From NCBI RefSeq assembly GCF_038502225.1, contig NC_091292.1:46991289-47055288 (forward strand): a stretch of 64,000 nucleotides of DNA, given 5' to 3'. This DNA is from Cherax quadricarinatus. Lineage: Eukaryota > Arthropoda > Malacostraca > Decapoda > Parastacidae. Both the position numbers and the translations under genes were made by a program. Numbering within the stretch: position 1 is the first letter of the stretch; each line of letters begins with the position of its first letter. Shown piece by piece: positions 1-8,913 of this stretch. Below the pieces are notes generated by a model. That model made no database searches. It worked only from the letters and a program-made list of their open reading frames with translations, and was not told the origin of the DNA.

Positions 1-58
1 CTTGTATAACCCCACTCGACAAGTGCGCCAATCTGATACCTCATCACCTACAAACACT

Positions 59-337
59 GAAGATTGAGACACTTATGCAGCATATGGGAATCTTTATTCA
101 GGCCTCCGCCTGCTTCACCTCACCTCACTACAGTTTATAAGCCAAGTCTACGGCCCTATGCTGTACATTCTACAAGATTGATGGACTGAACACATCGACT
201 CCAGGCTGAGAGACTGATTACCTCATTCTCCTCCTCTCCTTACTCCTTCCTCTTTGTATTGGACTGATGAATCCAGTGTGTGGCGAAACGTTTCCTGAAT
301 AAAGATTCCCATATGCTGCATAAGTGTCTCAATCTTC
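59..337. repeat. 44-bp inverted repeat at the 5' end of the hammerhead element
   Basis: Bases 59-102 are the exact reverse complement of 294-337, that is, of the RNA segment that begins one nucleotide after the predicted hammerhead cleavage point. Such short inverted 5' extensions are a feature of Penelope-type insertions. Confidence 0.85.
252..304 (+). ncRNA. Hammerhead ribozyme motif, copy 1 (type I, probably weakened)
   Basis: The core CTGATGA (264-270) and GAAA (285-288) are both present. Stem I is made from CTTTGT (252-257) with ATAAAG (299-304), plus GGA (261-263) with TCC (293-295), separated by a symmetric internal loop of the kind used for tertiary contacts. Stem III is the palindrome ACGT (288-291), so it would work best in a dimer. 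Stem II is CCA/TGG with the closing pair lost (T opposite C). One extra A lies between the core A9 and stem II. Predicted cleavage is between 292 and 293. Confidence 0.75.
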
Positions 338-629
338 AACTTGTCGGTTTTTCAAACCATTCATCACAACTGTCAGACACTGCAGCATCATGGGATCTTG
401 TTACAAAGAATTCTTCAACACTTGTTCAACCTTTGGACGAAGACCTACTTCGACTAGTGGATGGTACCACTATGACCCCGCCTCCGCCTGCTTCACCTCA
501 CCTCACTACAGTATATAAGCCACGTCTACGGCCCTATGCTGTACATTCTACAAGAGTGATGGACTGAACACATCGACTCCAGGCTGAGGGACTGATTACC
601 TCATTCTCCTCCTCTCCTTACGCCTTCCT

Positions 630-682
630 CTTTGTATTGGACTGATGAAGCCAGTGTGTGGCGAAACGTTTCCTGAATAAAG
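630..682 (+). ncRNA. Hammerhead ribozyme motif, copy 2 (type I, all stems intact)
   Basis: Same design as copy 1 but with a complete stem II: GCCA, loop GTGTG, TGGC. The core is CTGATGA (642-648), then one extra A, then GAAA (663-666). Stem I pairs CTTTGT (630-635) with ATAAAG (677-682) and GGA with TCC. Stem III is the self-complementary ACGT. Predicted cleavage is between 670 and 671, so two cuts would release a 378-nt RNA (293-670). Activity is inferred from structure, not shown. Confidence 0.85.
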
Positions 683-1195
683 ATTCCCATATGCTGCATA
701 AGTGTCTCAATCTTCAACTTGTCGGTTTTTCAAACCATTCATCACAACCTACAAACACTCATTGTTTCCTTCCTGTCAGGTATTCCATGATCCATTGCAG
801 TGCTTTCCCTACTATTCTTGCCTGTTCCTCTAGTTTTTGAAGCAGTCTCTTGTGTGGTACTAGTTGAAAGACTTCCTACAGCCCAAAAAACATGCAATCT
901 GCCAATCCCTATCTCTCTCTCCTGTTCTATTTCTGTTACCTTGTCTTAGAACTCAAGTAGATTTGTGAACAGGATTTCCCATCCCTGATTCCGTGCCGTC
1001 AGGCATAAGCCTAATCTTTTCTATGTGCTCTACCACTGTTCTCCTGTCAATGTTCTCCATGACTTTACATACTATACATGTCATTGACACTGGTCTGTAG
1101 TTTAATGCTGCATATCTGTCTCCTTTCTTAAAAATTGTGTTTACTCAGCCCTGTCAAACCTTAGAAAGCATTTGACAATGCTGGTTGTTCCTTAC

Positions 1196-1370
1196 GGAAA
1201 GAAAATATAAAATTCAATAACAATAAAATAATCAATTTTATTATAATAAACAACAGTCATTAATATAAAACAATTAAACCTGAAATTAATCCTACTTTAA
1301 GAAAAACTAAAATATATAAATAATTACTAATTCAAAGCTAATTTATTCACAGGTGTCGTGGGGTATAGAA
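1196..1370. other. AT-rich spacer, nothing recognised
   Basis: About 175 bp of AT-rich sequence between the CR1 fragment and the first SINE copy. No coding frame or known repeat was recognised. Confidence 0.5.
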
Positions 1371-1640
1371 GATAAGATAAGATAAGATAAGATTTCGTTC
1401 GGATTTTTAACCCCGGAGGGTTAGCCACCCAGGATAACCCAAGAAAGTCAGTGCGTCATCGAGCACTGTCTAACTTATTTCCATTGGGGTCCTTAATCTT
1501 GTCCCCCAGGATGCGACCCACACCAGTCGACTAACACCCAGGTACCTATTTGCTGCTAGGTGAACAGGACAACAGGTGTAAGGAATGGTGCCGTGCCAAT
1601 GTTCTGGATCTCAAGCCGATGTTTATTGGGGGGGAGAGGG
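1371..1640 (-). mobile_element. tRNA-derived SINE, 3' part, minus strand
   Basis: Shares its body (around 1,400-1,575) with the adjacent copy at 1,655-1,935 and with the SINE at 38,574. It ends on the minus strand in a (TTATC)n tail seen here as GATAAGATAAG (1,371-1,393). The tRNA head is not recognisable in this copy. Confidence 0.65.
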
Positions 1641-1654
1641 GATTACAGCTGGTC

Positions 1655-1935
1655 ATAAGATAAGATAAGAGATAAGATTTTCTTCGGATTTTTAACCCCG
1701 GAGGGTTAGCCACCCAGGATAACCCAGGAAAGTCAGTGTGCCATCGAGGACTGTCTGTATTATTTCCAGGATGCGACCCACAGCAGTCGCCTAACACCCT
1801 AGTACCTATTTGCTACTAGGTGAACATGACAACAGGTATAAGAAAACACGTCGAAATGTTTCTACTCCACTGGGAATCGAACCCGACAGGCCACAAATGA
1901 TGGTGGTCCCTAACACGCTTGTATATTCTGCCGAG
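1655..1935 (-). mobile_element. tRNA-derived SINE, second copy, minus strand
   Basis: The body is as in the preceding copy. A B-box is readable on the minus strand at 1,872-1,884 (plus strand gggaatcgaaccc), while the A-box side is diverged. The tail is again (TTATC)n (1,655-1,677). Two same-orientation copies stand end to end. Confidence 0.7.
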
Positions 1936-2285
1936 GAAAGGTGGACTGATCCTCTGATAGCCACATTGTTGATGCTGAGTAGCCCATCAAGAAACCAGAA
2001 ACGCTGGTGTAATTACAACTGGGAGAATGTTGTGTAGCTGGCTAGGTGGTCTGCCACGTGTGGAAGGGTAGTGCCAGACCAGTGTCAGGTAGAAAGGTGT
2101 AGCGACGTCTCTTGATCCTTAATCAATACTCCCTTAACTTTATCTCTGCATGTGTCGGATGACCCGAGCCGAAAATCAAGGCTAAAATGCGGAAGAGAAA
2201 CAATTCAGTTACACAGCTCGATAAATTACTCACACGATAGGCGTGAGGCCTTTAAAATAAATGGTGAGGATTAAACAACGTAACT
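1936..2285. other. Unassigned interval
   Basis: No coding frame, tRNA-like box or match to the other repeats of the window was recognised. Confidence 0.4.
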
Positions 2286-4390
2286 GAAAATTCAAATCAA
2301 GGCAGGAGAACTTTTCCCCCACAGACTAGATTTGCTGTTTTCCATACCTTAAGCAGTTGCCATGTTTCGAGAGATTTATTGAAGATTGATGCTAGAGGCC
2401 AACACCATTTTTTTGCTCCCTCTCTCAGGACCCACGTATATATGTTAACTGAGCTCACCGCCTTCGAGGTATCTAGTTCACCTAGCAGTTTCTTCACCTA
2501 CACCTTGGTTATGCGAAGTGTGTCCAGCACTTGCTGATGCACTCCTCCACTTCTATTTGCTGGAAGTATTCCTCTTTCATCTGTGAATAATTCTCTAAAT
2601 CTTATGCTAAGCTCTTCACATCTTTGTCACTGTGTGAGTTCCCCTCCTACCTTCCTCTGCCTGATTACTGGTCCTTGACTGTTGTTTTCCTCCTGATTTG
2701 ACTCTATAACACTTTGGGTCAGATTTGGCTTTTGTTGGTATATGATTCTTGTATTGAATCTAGGCATCTCTTCTTATCTATGAATATTCATTTCTGGTTC
2801 TTCTGCTTATCTCCTTGTTTTCTCGAGTCCTTTGCCTTCTATACCTTTTCCTTGCTCTAGCACACTTGGCTTTGGCCTTTTTACACCTCAGGGTAAACCA
2901 TGGGCTCATTCTGGTCTTTTATTGTTTTCTGTTACCCCTTGGTATGAACTTCTTTGCTTACCTGCACTTTGTTATTAGAAACTCAGGATGTGATCACTAG
3001 CGCCAATGGGTTTCTCATGTGTAATATCCCATGTCTGAACTGTCCAAGGTGAATACGAGGTACAGCCTTGCTGGTACAGCATCTCCTCTTCTCACTCTCT
3101 GGTTGTATTTTTAACATATTGGTGCATAAAGTTTTCCAATACTGACTCCAGCATATTAGCCATCCATGTTTCTGGTTCCCCATGTGGCTCCTTGTGGCTG
3201 ATATCCCCAATGACAAGTAACTTTGCCCTACCCACGTGGGACCTTTTGGCCACCTAAGCTAGAGTATAGACGATTGCTCAATTGCTCTTATCGTATTATT
3301 GTTTTGGTCTCTTGCTGTTCAGTGACGGGTTATACATCACTGCTATCATCACCTTTGGACTCACAGTCTGAAGTATTCCTACTATAAAGCCATCTGCTTC
3401 TCCTCTGTCCATTTCTCCCACGTCTTCAAAACTCCACTTTTTTTGATGAGCTGTGCAATTCCTTCTCTACCCTATGCTCCTTCTGTCTTCCTCAGGATGT
3501 GATATCCAGTTGGAAAAAATTGCATATGTTATTATCCCCATGAGCTTTGTCTCTGTGAGTGGTATGATGTCCATGGATGCCCCAATTATCCATTCATGCC
3601 TCTCTTCACTCTTATTTGATATTCCATCTATGTTGGTGTATCATACCTTCAGCTTTCTTTCCAGTACTGAATTCCTGGAGATAGGAGGGAATGGTATGGA
3701 CTTGGGATCTGGAAGGCAGGGCGGGATATTATGAAAGGTTGTTGTAATGGTGGTAATAATGCTGGGAGAGGCTGGGGTTGGGGTTGTGAAGTGTGGCTTG
3801 TTTCTGGTTATTGTGTTGGTTTGTATGGGGTGGTAGGGGTTGAGGGAATCCTGAAAACTTTTGTGTATGGTGTTCCCCTGAATCTGAGGTTTCCTGTCAG
3901 TTGATGCTTGCTCTGTCTCTCTTTTCTTTCACTGGTGTCTTCTTACCCTTAATCTTAGTTGTTTTCATTCTTTCGTGTTCTATTGTGGTTAGGGTACACT
4001 CACAGATATTCTCAAAAGTCTTTTTCACTGGCTTCTGTTGTAGGATCTTATTCCATACGATTTCTGACCTGAATGTCAATTTGACGAAACAATTTTTTTC
4101 CCTTGAATTCCCCCCCTCATAGTTTGTTCCTTCAGCCTCCTGAAATCAGTGCATAAATATTGACCTCTCCCTCTCTTCCCGTTTCTTTTCCTTCCATATC
4201 TCTGAATCAGATTTAAGCATCTCTTTTGTTGTTTCACTTATCATCTGCTGGAAACCCCGGTGGCCTGATATCACTTCTGCAAGGGACTTCTTAGCACTTT
4301 CCCCTCCTTCAGTCCTCTTGCTGTCATCTGATAGTCCTGCATCCATCGCCTTGCTCCTTTCGGTCCTCGTTATTATATCCTGCTTCAGCA
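2286..4390 (-). pseudogene. CR1-like LINE fragment: RT start, endonuclease and ORF1 remnants
   Basis: The minus strand continues the decayed LINE of 1-1195. Around 2,300-2,500 is the N-terminal RT segment (LLGELDTSKAVSS, then a WKTAN motif, the counterpart of WKMANVVPI in intact copies). Around 3,000-3,740 is the endonuclease region, alignable with 39,600-40,150. From about 3,740 to 4,390 is the proline/glycine-poor linker and an ORF1-like charged stretch. Many stops and indels make it non-functional. Boundaries are approximate. Confidence 0.65.
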
Positions 4391-5964
4391 CACTACTCTA
4401 TTTGCCGGAGTACAACATGAAGCCGGTATCCCCCTACTTGCAGGGGAGACGTCATACAGAACGCACTACTATACTTGCAGAGGTTCAACATAATGCAGCC
4501 ACCACTACTTGAAAGCGTATAATAAAAATTAGCCACTGCTCTATTTGCAGGGGATAAAACGTAATGAAGCCATCCATCATCTTGCAGGACCAGAAACATA
4601 AGGAAACTATTACCCTTCTTACAGACACTTCTTTATCACAGAGTAGCAATATAAAACATGCCACCTCTCTGCTTCCAGAGGAACAATGAAAGGAAGCCAC
4701 CACGCTACTCGCAGAGTTACAACATAAGATACCACCACATTTCTTGCAGAGGGTAAGGCATAAGACCACCAACACTACCTGCAGAGGCTCAATAAAAAAA
4801 GCCACCACTGTACTTGTATTAAGTACAACATAAGTAAGCCACCACTCTGCTTGAAGGGAGCATATATCCCAGGCACCAGAATACTTGTTGGGTGTGTAAC
4901 GTAAAGCACCCATCTGTTATGTCTCTTGCAGAGGCATAACATAACTCTACTTGCATGAAGGTAATACGAGAAGATACAGATTTAAACAGCTATTATTTTA
5001 ATTGCAGAATGGGGGAACAACATGAAGCTGTCTCCACTCTTCTAGCAAGAGGACAATGTTTGAGCTATGGCGTAAAACAACTCTACATACAAAAGGCAAA
5101 ACTATTGGCAGTCTTCACCCCTTGAAAGCGGTGAAGGCTGCATTACACTTGGTGGAAGCACAGATAAAGGCAGTCGGTGTTCTAGTTCCAGAAGGAACAA
5201 CATAAACCAGCCTGTACTCTGCTTGAAGATGGTACAACATAAGACAGCCACCACTCTGCTTGAAGATGGTACAACATAAGACAGCCACCACTCTGCTTGA
5301 AGATGGTACAACATAAGACAGCCAACACTCTGCTTGAAGATGGTACAACATAAGACAGCCAACACTCTGCTTGAAGATGGTACAACATAAGACAGCCAAC
5401 ACTCTGCTTGCAGAAAGGGCACAGCAGAAAGCATTCATTATTCTAATTACATGTATCATCCATCACTATTTCCAGGAAGAGCAGCGTACGACAGCCATTA
5501 CTCTACTGGCAGGGGTACAATATGAATCAGTTACCAATATACTTGTGGAGGTACAAAATAATGCAGAAACTTCTCTACTTACAAGGAAAAAGGGAAGGTA
5601 CAACAAATGACTGCCAGTTCTCAATCTAGAGTGGAATAACATAATTTATCCACCATTCTTCCTGCAGTGGTACAAATTATGGCCGTCACAACACTGTGGG
5701 AGGGTAGGTAGCTACTACTCTACCAGTAGGGTTACATTAGGTTGCCATAAATATACTTGCAGAGATGCACGAAAAGGCAGCAATTACTTTATTTTTTACA
5801 CGGGGTACAATGCCTTCACTCTACCTGCAGAGAGATACAGTAAATCATAAGACTACTTGCTCTGCCATGTTGGCAGTCACTTCTGTCAGCTGTCACTACT
5901 CTTCTAACAGTGAGGTACAATATTAGGTTGCCACCAATGTTCTTAAAGGGTATTACCTAAAGGT
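4385..5964. repeat. Long degenerate minisatellite (unit about 37-40 bp)
   Basis: Dozens of diverged units built around 'cttgcagaggtacaacataa' and 'gccaccactct' recur from about 4,385, and again at 6,170-6,260 after an interruption. Frames open across it are by-products of the repeat. Confidence 0.75.
5208..5410. repeat. Homogeneous 37-bp tandem repeat core
   Basis: About five to six nearly identical 37-bp units (starts at 5,221, 5,258, 5,295 and so on; unit begins gcttgaagatggtacaacat). This is the freshest part of the larger minisatellite and indicates recent local expansion. Confidence 0.9.
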
Positions 5965-6165
5965 ACACAGGTGAAAGTAGTGTAACTTTCTATTGTTTCG
6001 AAGCTTCGCTCAAAAGGAGCTTTGTAACGGGTCACGGCTTGACAAAGCTCTTGGAGAGCGAAACGTTACCACAATAAAATGACACTTTAATTACACATGT
6101 GTCCTTTTACCCAACATGTCGGTAATTCTACATTATTTCTTAGGTTACGTTCATCATTAGGTAAC
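5965..6165 (+). mobile_element. Small hammerhead-bearing element inside the minisatellite
   Basis: About 200 bp unlike the surrounding repeat units. It ends with a phrase (ttacccaacatgtcggtaa) that resembles the 3' part of the element at 59-746 (cttgtcgg), and it contains a hammerhead-like fold at 6,031-6,083. It is probably a short relative of the retrozyme/Penelope terminal repeat. Borders are uncertain. Confidence 0.5.
6031..6083 (+). ncRNA. Hammerhead-like motif with derived core
   Basis: TTGACAA, one extra A, stem II GCTC/GAGC around TTGGA, then GAAAC and the self-complementary ACGT. An outer stem GTCA (6,031-6,034) with TGAC (6,080-6,083) and an inner GG/CC form stem I with one mismatch. 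The core differs from the canonical one by T for C3 and A for G8, the same double change seen in the Penelope copies of this window. Confidence 0.5.
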
Positions 6166-6259
6166 CGCCGTTGTTCTAGCAGGATGTACAACTTAAGGCA
6201 GCCACCACTGGGAACTACAATATGAGGTTGATACCAATGTTCTGGAAGACAAAACAGCA

Positions 6260-7129
6260 TAAGACACTCCCCATTGTTCTTCCCGGGGATATATTAAATA
6301 TGCATTACCAACATAGAATAGCGATGTTGGTAAACGTAGCTGAAGATAACATCAGGTAATATAAGTACAAGCAATAGAGTAGTGTCTGTTCTAATAGGTA
6401 AATAATTCACAGGTTAAAGAATATCAGTGTAATTGGAAAGCGTAATAATACAACAACAGAGAAATAAAAACTATCATTCTTCAATACGATGTCATTAATT
6501 ATAAAGTCATCCACGACTTTGATACATCAGCATCGTTTATTAATCTCAGTGCCATGATGATTCTAGCATCAGCTGTTAATAAAGAGCTGATAAAATTCTT
6601 CAAAGCAGTTAATGTTACTTTGAGCACTAACATGAAGACTGGACCTCCTAGCGGCACTCAGTGGCAGGTGGCAGCGTGTAGCTCTGTAAAGAGAAGAAAT
6701 ACCAAGTTTAGCATTTTATGTGGTAGAGTTAACATGAACAGACAAATTACACTTTATGCACCTGCGCAGGTGGACAAAACTAGCAGTTTCCTTTACATAT
6801 GATATACAAAACAAGCTGATATGTAAGACATGTGCAACGCTTGGCGTCTTTATTGACAAAAAATTTGTGCTGCAAACTATATCTTGAACATAGAGATGAA
6901 TTAGAGTCCATCAACCGTGTTGTAAGATAATTAGTTTCTTACTTAAGAGACCGATTGTCTTTTAATAAGTCATAAAGAATAATTAACTCATATTACCTCT
7001 ACACTTCTTCAACTCTCCTGATTGTAATTCATCTTTGTATTCGAGTCATGAAGCTTGTAGTGCAGGTGAAAAACTTTAGCAAATAAAAATACTCATCAAT
7101 TTGCTGATAATATATATCATATATACATG
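6260..7129. other. AT-rich interval, nothing recognised
   Basis: Low-complexity, AT-rich sequence with a single open stretch of about 82 codons (6,554-6,802) that resembles no family known to me and has no supporting context. Confidence 0.4.
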
Positions 7130-7525
7130 TATCATGAATATATTATGCATTTTTTTATTATTAACACATCTGCCATTTCCAACCGAGGCAGGTTTACCCG
7201 AGAAAAGAAGAAACACTCTCATCATCACTCACCCTATCACTGTATTGTCAGAGGTGTGTCTACACTACAGTTTAAAAACTCTTCCCTCAGAGAACAGGCA
7301 CTGTACCTTCTACCTCCAGGACTCAAGTCCGGCTAACCGGCTTTCTTGAACCCCATCATAAATCTTACTTTGCTCAAACTCCTACAGCACGTCCAGTCAT
7401 AAAAAAACATATGTCTCCACTCTCACTCGCTCACGCAAACCTGCTGGAAGTCTAAGCCCCTAGCACACAAAACCACCTTTACCCCCTCCCTCCAACCTTT
7501 CCTAGGACGAACTGTATGTCAAAAC
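7130..7525 (-). mobile_element. Isolated RTE-type LINE 3' end
   Basis: On the minus strand 7,300-7,525 matches the last codons and 3' UTR of the RTE element at 45,455-45,690 (shared phrases cctccaggactcaagtccgg and ctttaccccctccctccaac). It extends past the point where that copy is cut off, to an AT-rich tail near 7,130-7,160. This is a typical 5'-truncated LINE insertion. Confidence 0.75.
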
Positions 7526-7675
7526 AGGTTTGTTTCAAGACTAGACATTGTCTGCATCGCTCTTGGGCCGTGTAGACCTCCTGCGCAAACGCACTTCGGT
7601 TCCCTGACTGCAGTAGTGGGAGGTGGTGCTTGTCGCGCCTCTGTCGTCAGCTCAGGAGAACTACCATTAGTCAAC

Positions 7676-8898
7676 ATGGCGTTCAGTTATAGACGCAGGA
7701 TCAACACTGTCGGCGTTGAACTTCTCAGTGGGGCAGTAACGCCAGCTTCAGCCCAGGTATTACTACCTAAAATCATCAGAGACACGTATGGCATTCAGGA
7801 TGGCGAGTTGTACGGAGTAGCACTGAACGGAGCATGTAGATTTTTTGTGAAACTGCTCTCAGCAACGGTTTACGAGTCGTTGGTCAACCGTTTTCAGGAC
7901 GTAAGTCTTGACCAGCTGTGCGTGTGAGGATGATCGATGTATCCAGACATTATACATGGATTAAACTGTGTAATGTCCCCTTTGAGGCTGATGAGACAGA
8001 TATCAGAAAAGTTTTTGAGGAATACGGAACTGTTCATTTGGCCCAGGTTGGTAAGTGGGTAACGGGTGCCTACACAGGTCTGCCGGAGGGCACTTTTAAC
8101 CTAAAAATGACATTGCGACACCCCATACCGTCTTACGTGTACCTAAAGGAATTCAGGACACAGGTCATGGTGTCGTACGCCTGGCAAAGGCGTACATGCC
8201 GACTATGTGGGGAATATGATCACATAGCGGCGGAGTGTGGGAAGCGGCAACGAGCTCCTGGCTCAGGGGCGGACACATCCGCTTCTATACCGGGGGAAGC
8301 AGGTGATGATCAACGACGTGAAGGAGGGCGTGGTCGTCTATGGAGCGAGATAGTGGATGAGGCGCATAAGGCTGGGGGAGAGGGTGAGGCCCTTGACCAG
8401 TTACCTGGCCCAGAGACACTTCCAGTGGATCGGGTTGAGCAAAAAGTACAGGAGGAAGTGTTGGAAATTGAGGAGGAATTAGCCGAGGTTCTGAAGTCCT
8501 TGTCACCGCCTGAGGAGGTGGCTGCTCCTGGAAAGGTGGTAGAAGACGAGTTGAAGGCTGTGGTGCATCAACAACAGAACTATTCGGACGACGGAAGTGA
8601 CAGCGTGACTGAGGTGTCACCAAGATCATTGCCACTGTGTACAGTGGAGGTTGAGGTACATTGTGAGGTATCCCCAGACCAAGCCATGGAGGATGCGCCT
8701 GTCACAAGAAAGAGAGCCGCTGCGTCGGATTCAGATGATGTCCTAACGCCAGCGCAGCGGACTGGGAAGCAAATATGGGTAGAAGGTGAAAGTAGTAGTG
8801 GCCATGACAGTAGGCACCGAAAGAAGGGGGGGAGGGAGAGAGGGAAGTGTGCAGGTGACAAGTGGTCCCACATGTTCTGGTGCCCATCGGAAGAGTGA
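7676..8898 (+). pseudogene. LINE ORF1: RRM-like region plus CCHC zinc knuckle (one frameshift)
   Basis: The start is the ATG at 7,676, in good context (caacATGG). The frame shifts once near 7,920 and then runs to 8,898, giving about 400 residues in two frames. After the shift comes a segment reminiscent of an RNA-binding fold (IKLCNVPFEADETDIRKVF), then a CX2CX4HX4C knuckle (CRLCGEYDHIAAEC) around 8,190-8,240, then a long acidic tail and a basic C-terminus (RHRKKGGRERGK). ORF1 proteins of this group are RNA-binding chaperones that coat the LINE RNA. The short gap before ORF2 is usual for the family. Confidence 0.75.
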
Positions 8899-8913
8899 AG
8901 AGAGGAGGCAGGG

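Larger units (their letters stand above)
59..746 (+). mobile_element. Retrozyme-like / Penelope-LTR-like tandem element with two hammerhead motifs
   Basis: A 688-bp insertion consisting of a 44-bp inverted piece (59-102), one full unit of 378 bp (about 101-478) and a partial second unit (479-746). Each unit has a TATA-like box (around 133 and 511), a hammerhead ribozyme motif and an AATAAAG string just after it. No protein-coding capacity is visible. It is flanked by a 13-bp duplication, acctacaaacact, at 46-58 and 747-759. Small tandem non-coding elements with type I hammerheads and short stem III are known in animals as retrozymes and as the terminal repeats of Penelope-like elements. Which of the two this is cannot be settled here. 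The inverted 5' extension and direct repeats fit Penelope-type insertion. Confidence 0.75.
1..1195 (-). pseudogene. CR1-like LINE fragment (reverse transcriptase part), split by a hammerhead element
   Basis: Positions 1-58 and 747-1195 are one decayed stretch of a CR1-type non-LTR reverse transcriptase on the minus strand. It aligns by eye with the better preserved copy at 38,290-39,030: the coding equivalents of the motifs for 'PQG', the basic stretch before it, and the KAFD-type region can be followed, but stops and indels are frequent. The two pieces become contiguous with that copy once 59-746 and one target-site duplicate are removed. The fragment probably continues upstream of the window and resumes at 2,286. 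It is non-functional. Assignment to the CR1 clade rather than another Jockey-group clade is by motif resemblance only. Confidence 0.7.

Noticed and set aside
6554..6802. 82-codon frame as a small gene
   Set aside because: No family resemblance, no supporting signals, AT-rich intergenic context.
7988..8012. CTGATGA followed by a GAAA, possible hammerhead
   Set aside because: It lies within LINE coding sequence, stem II does not close properly and no stem I or III partner is present.
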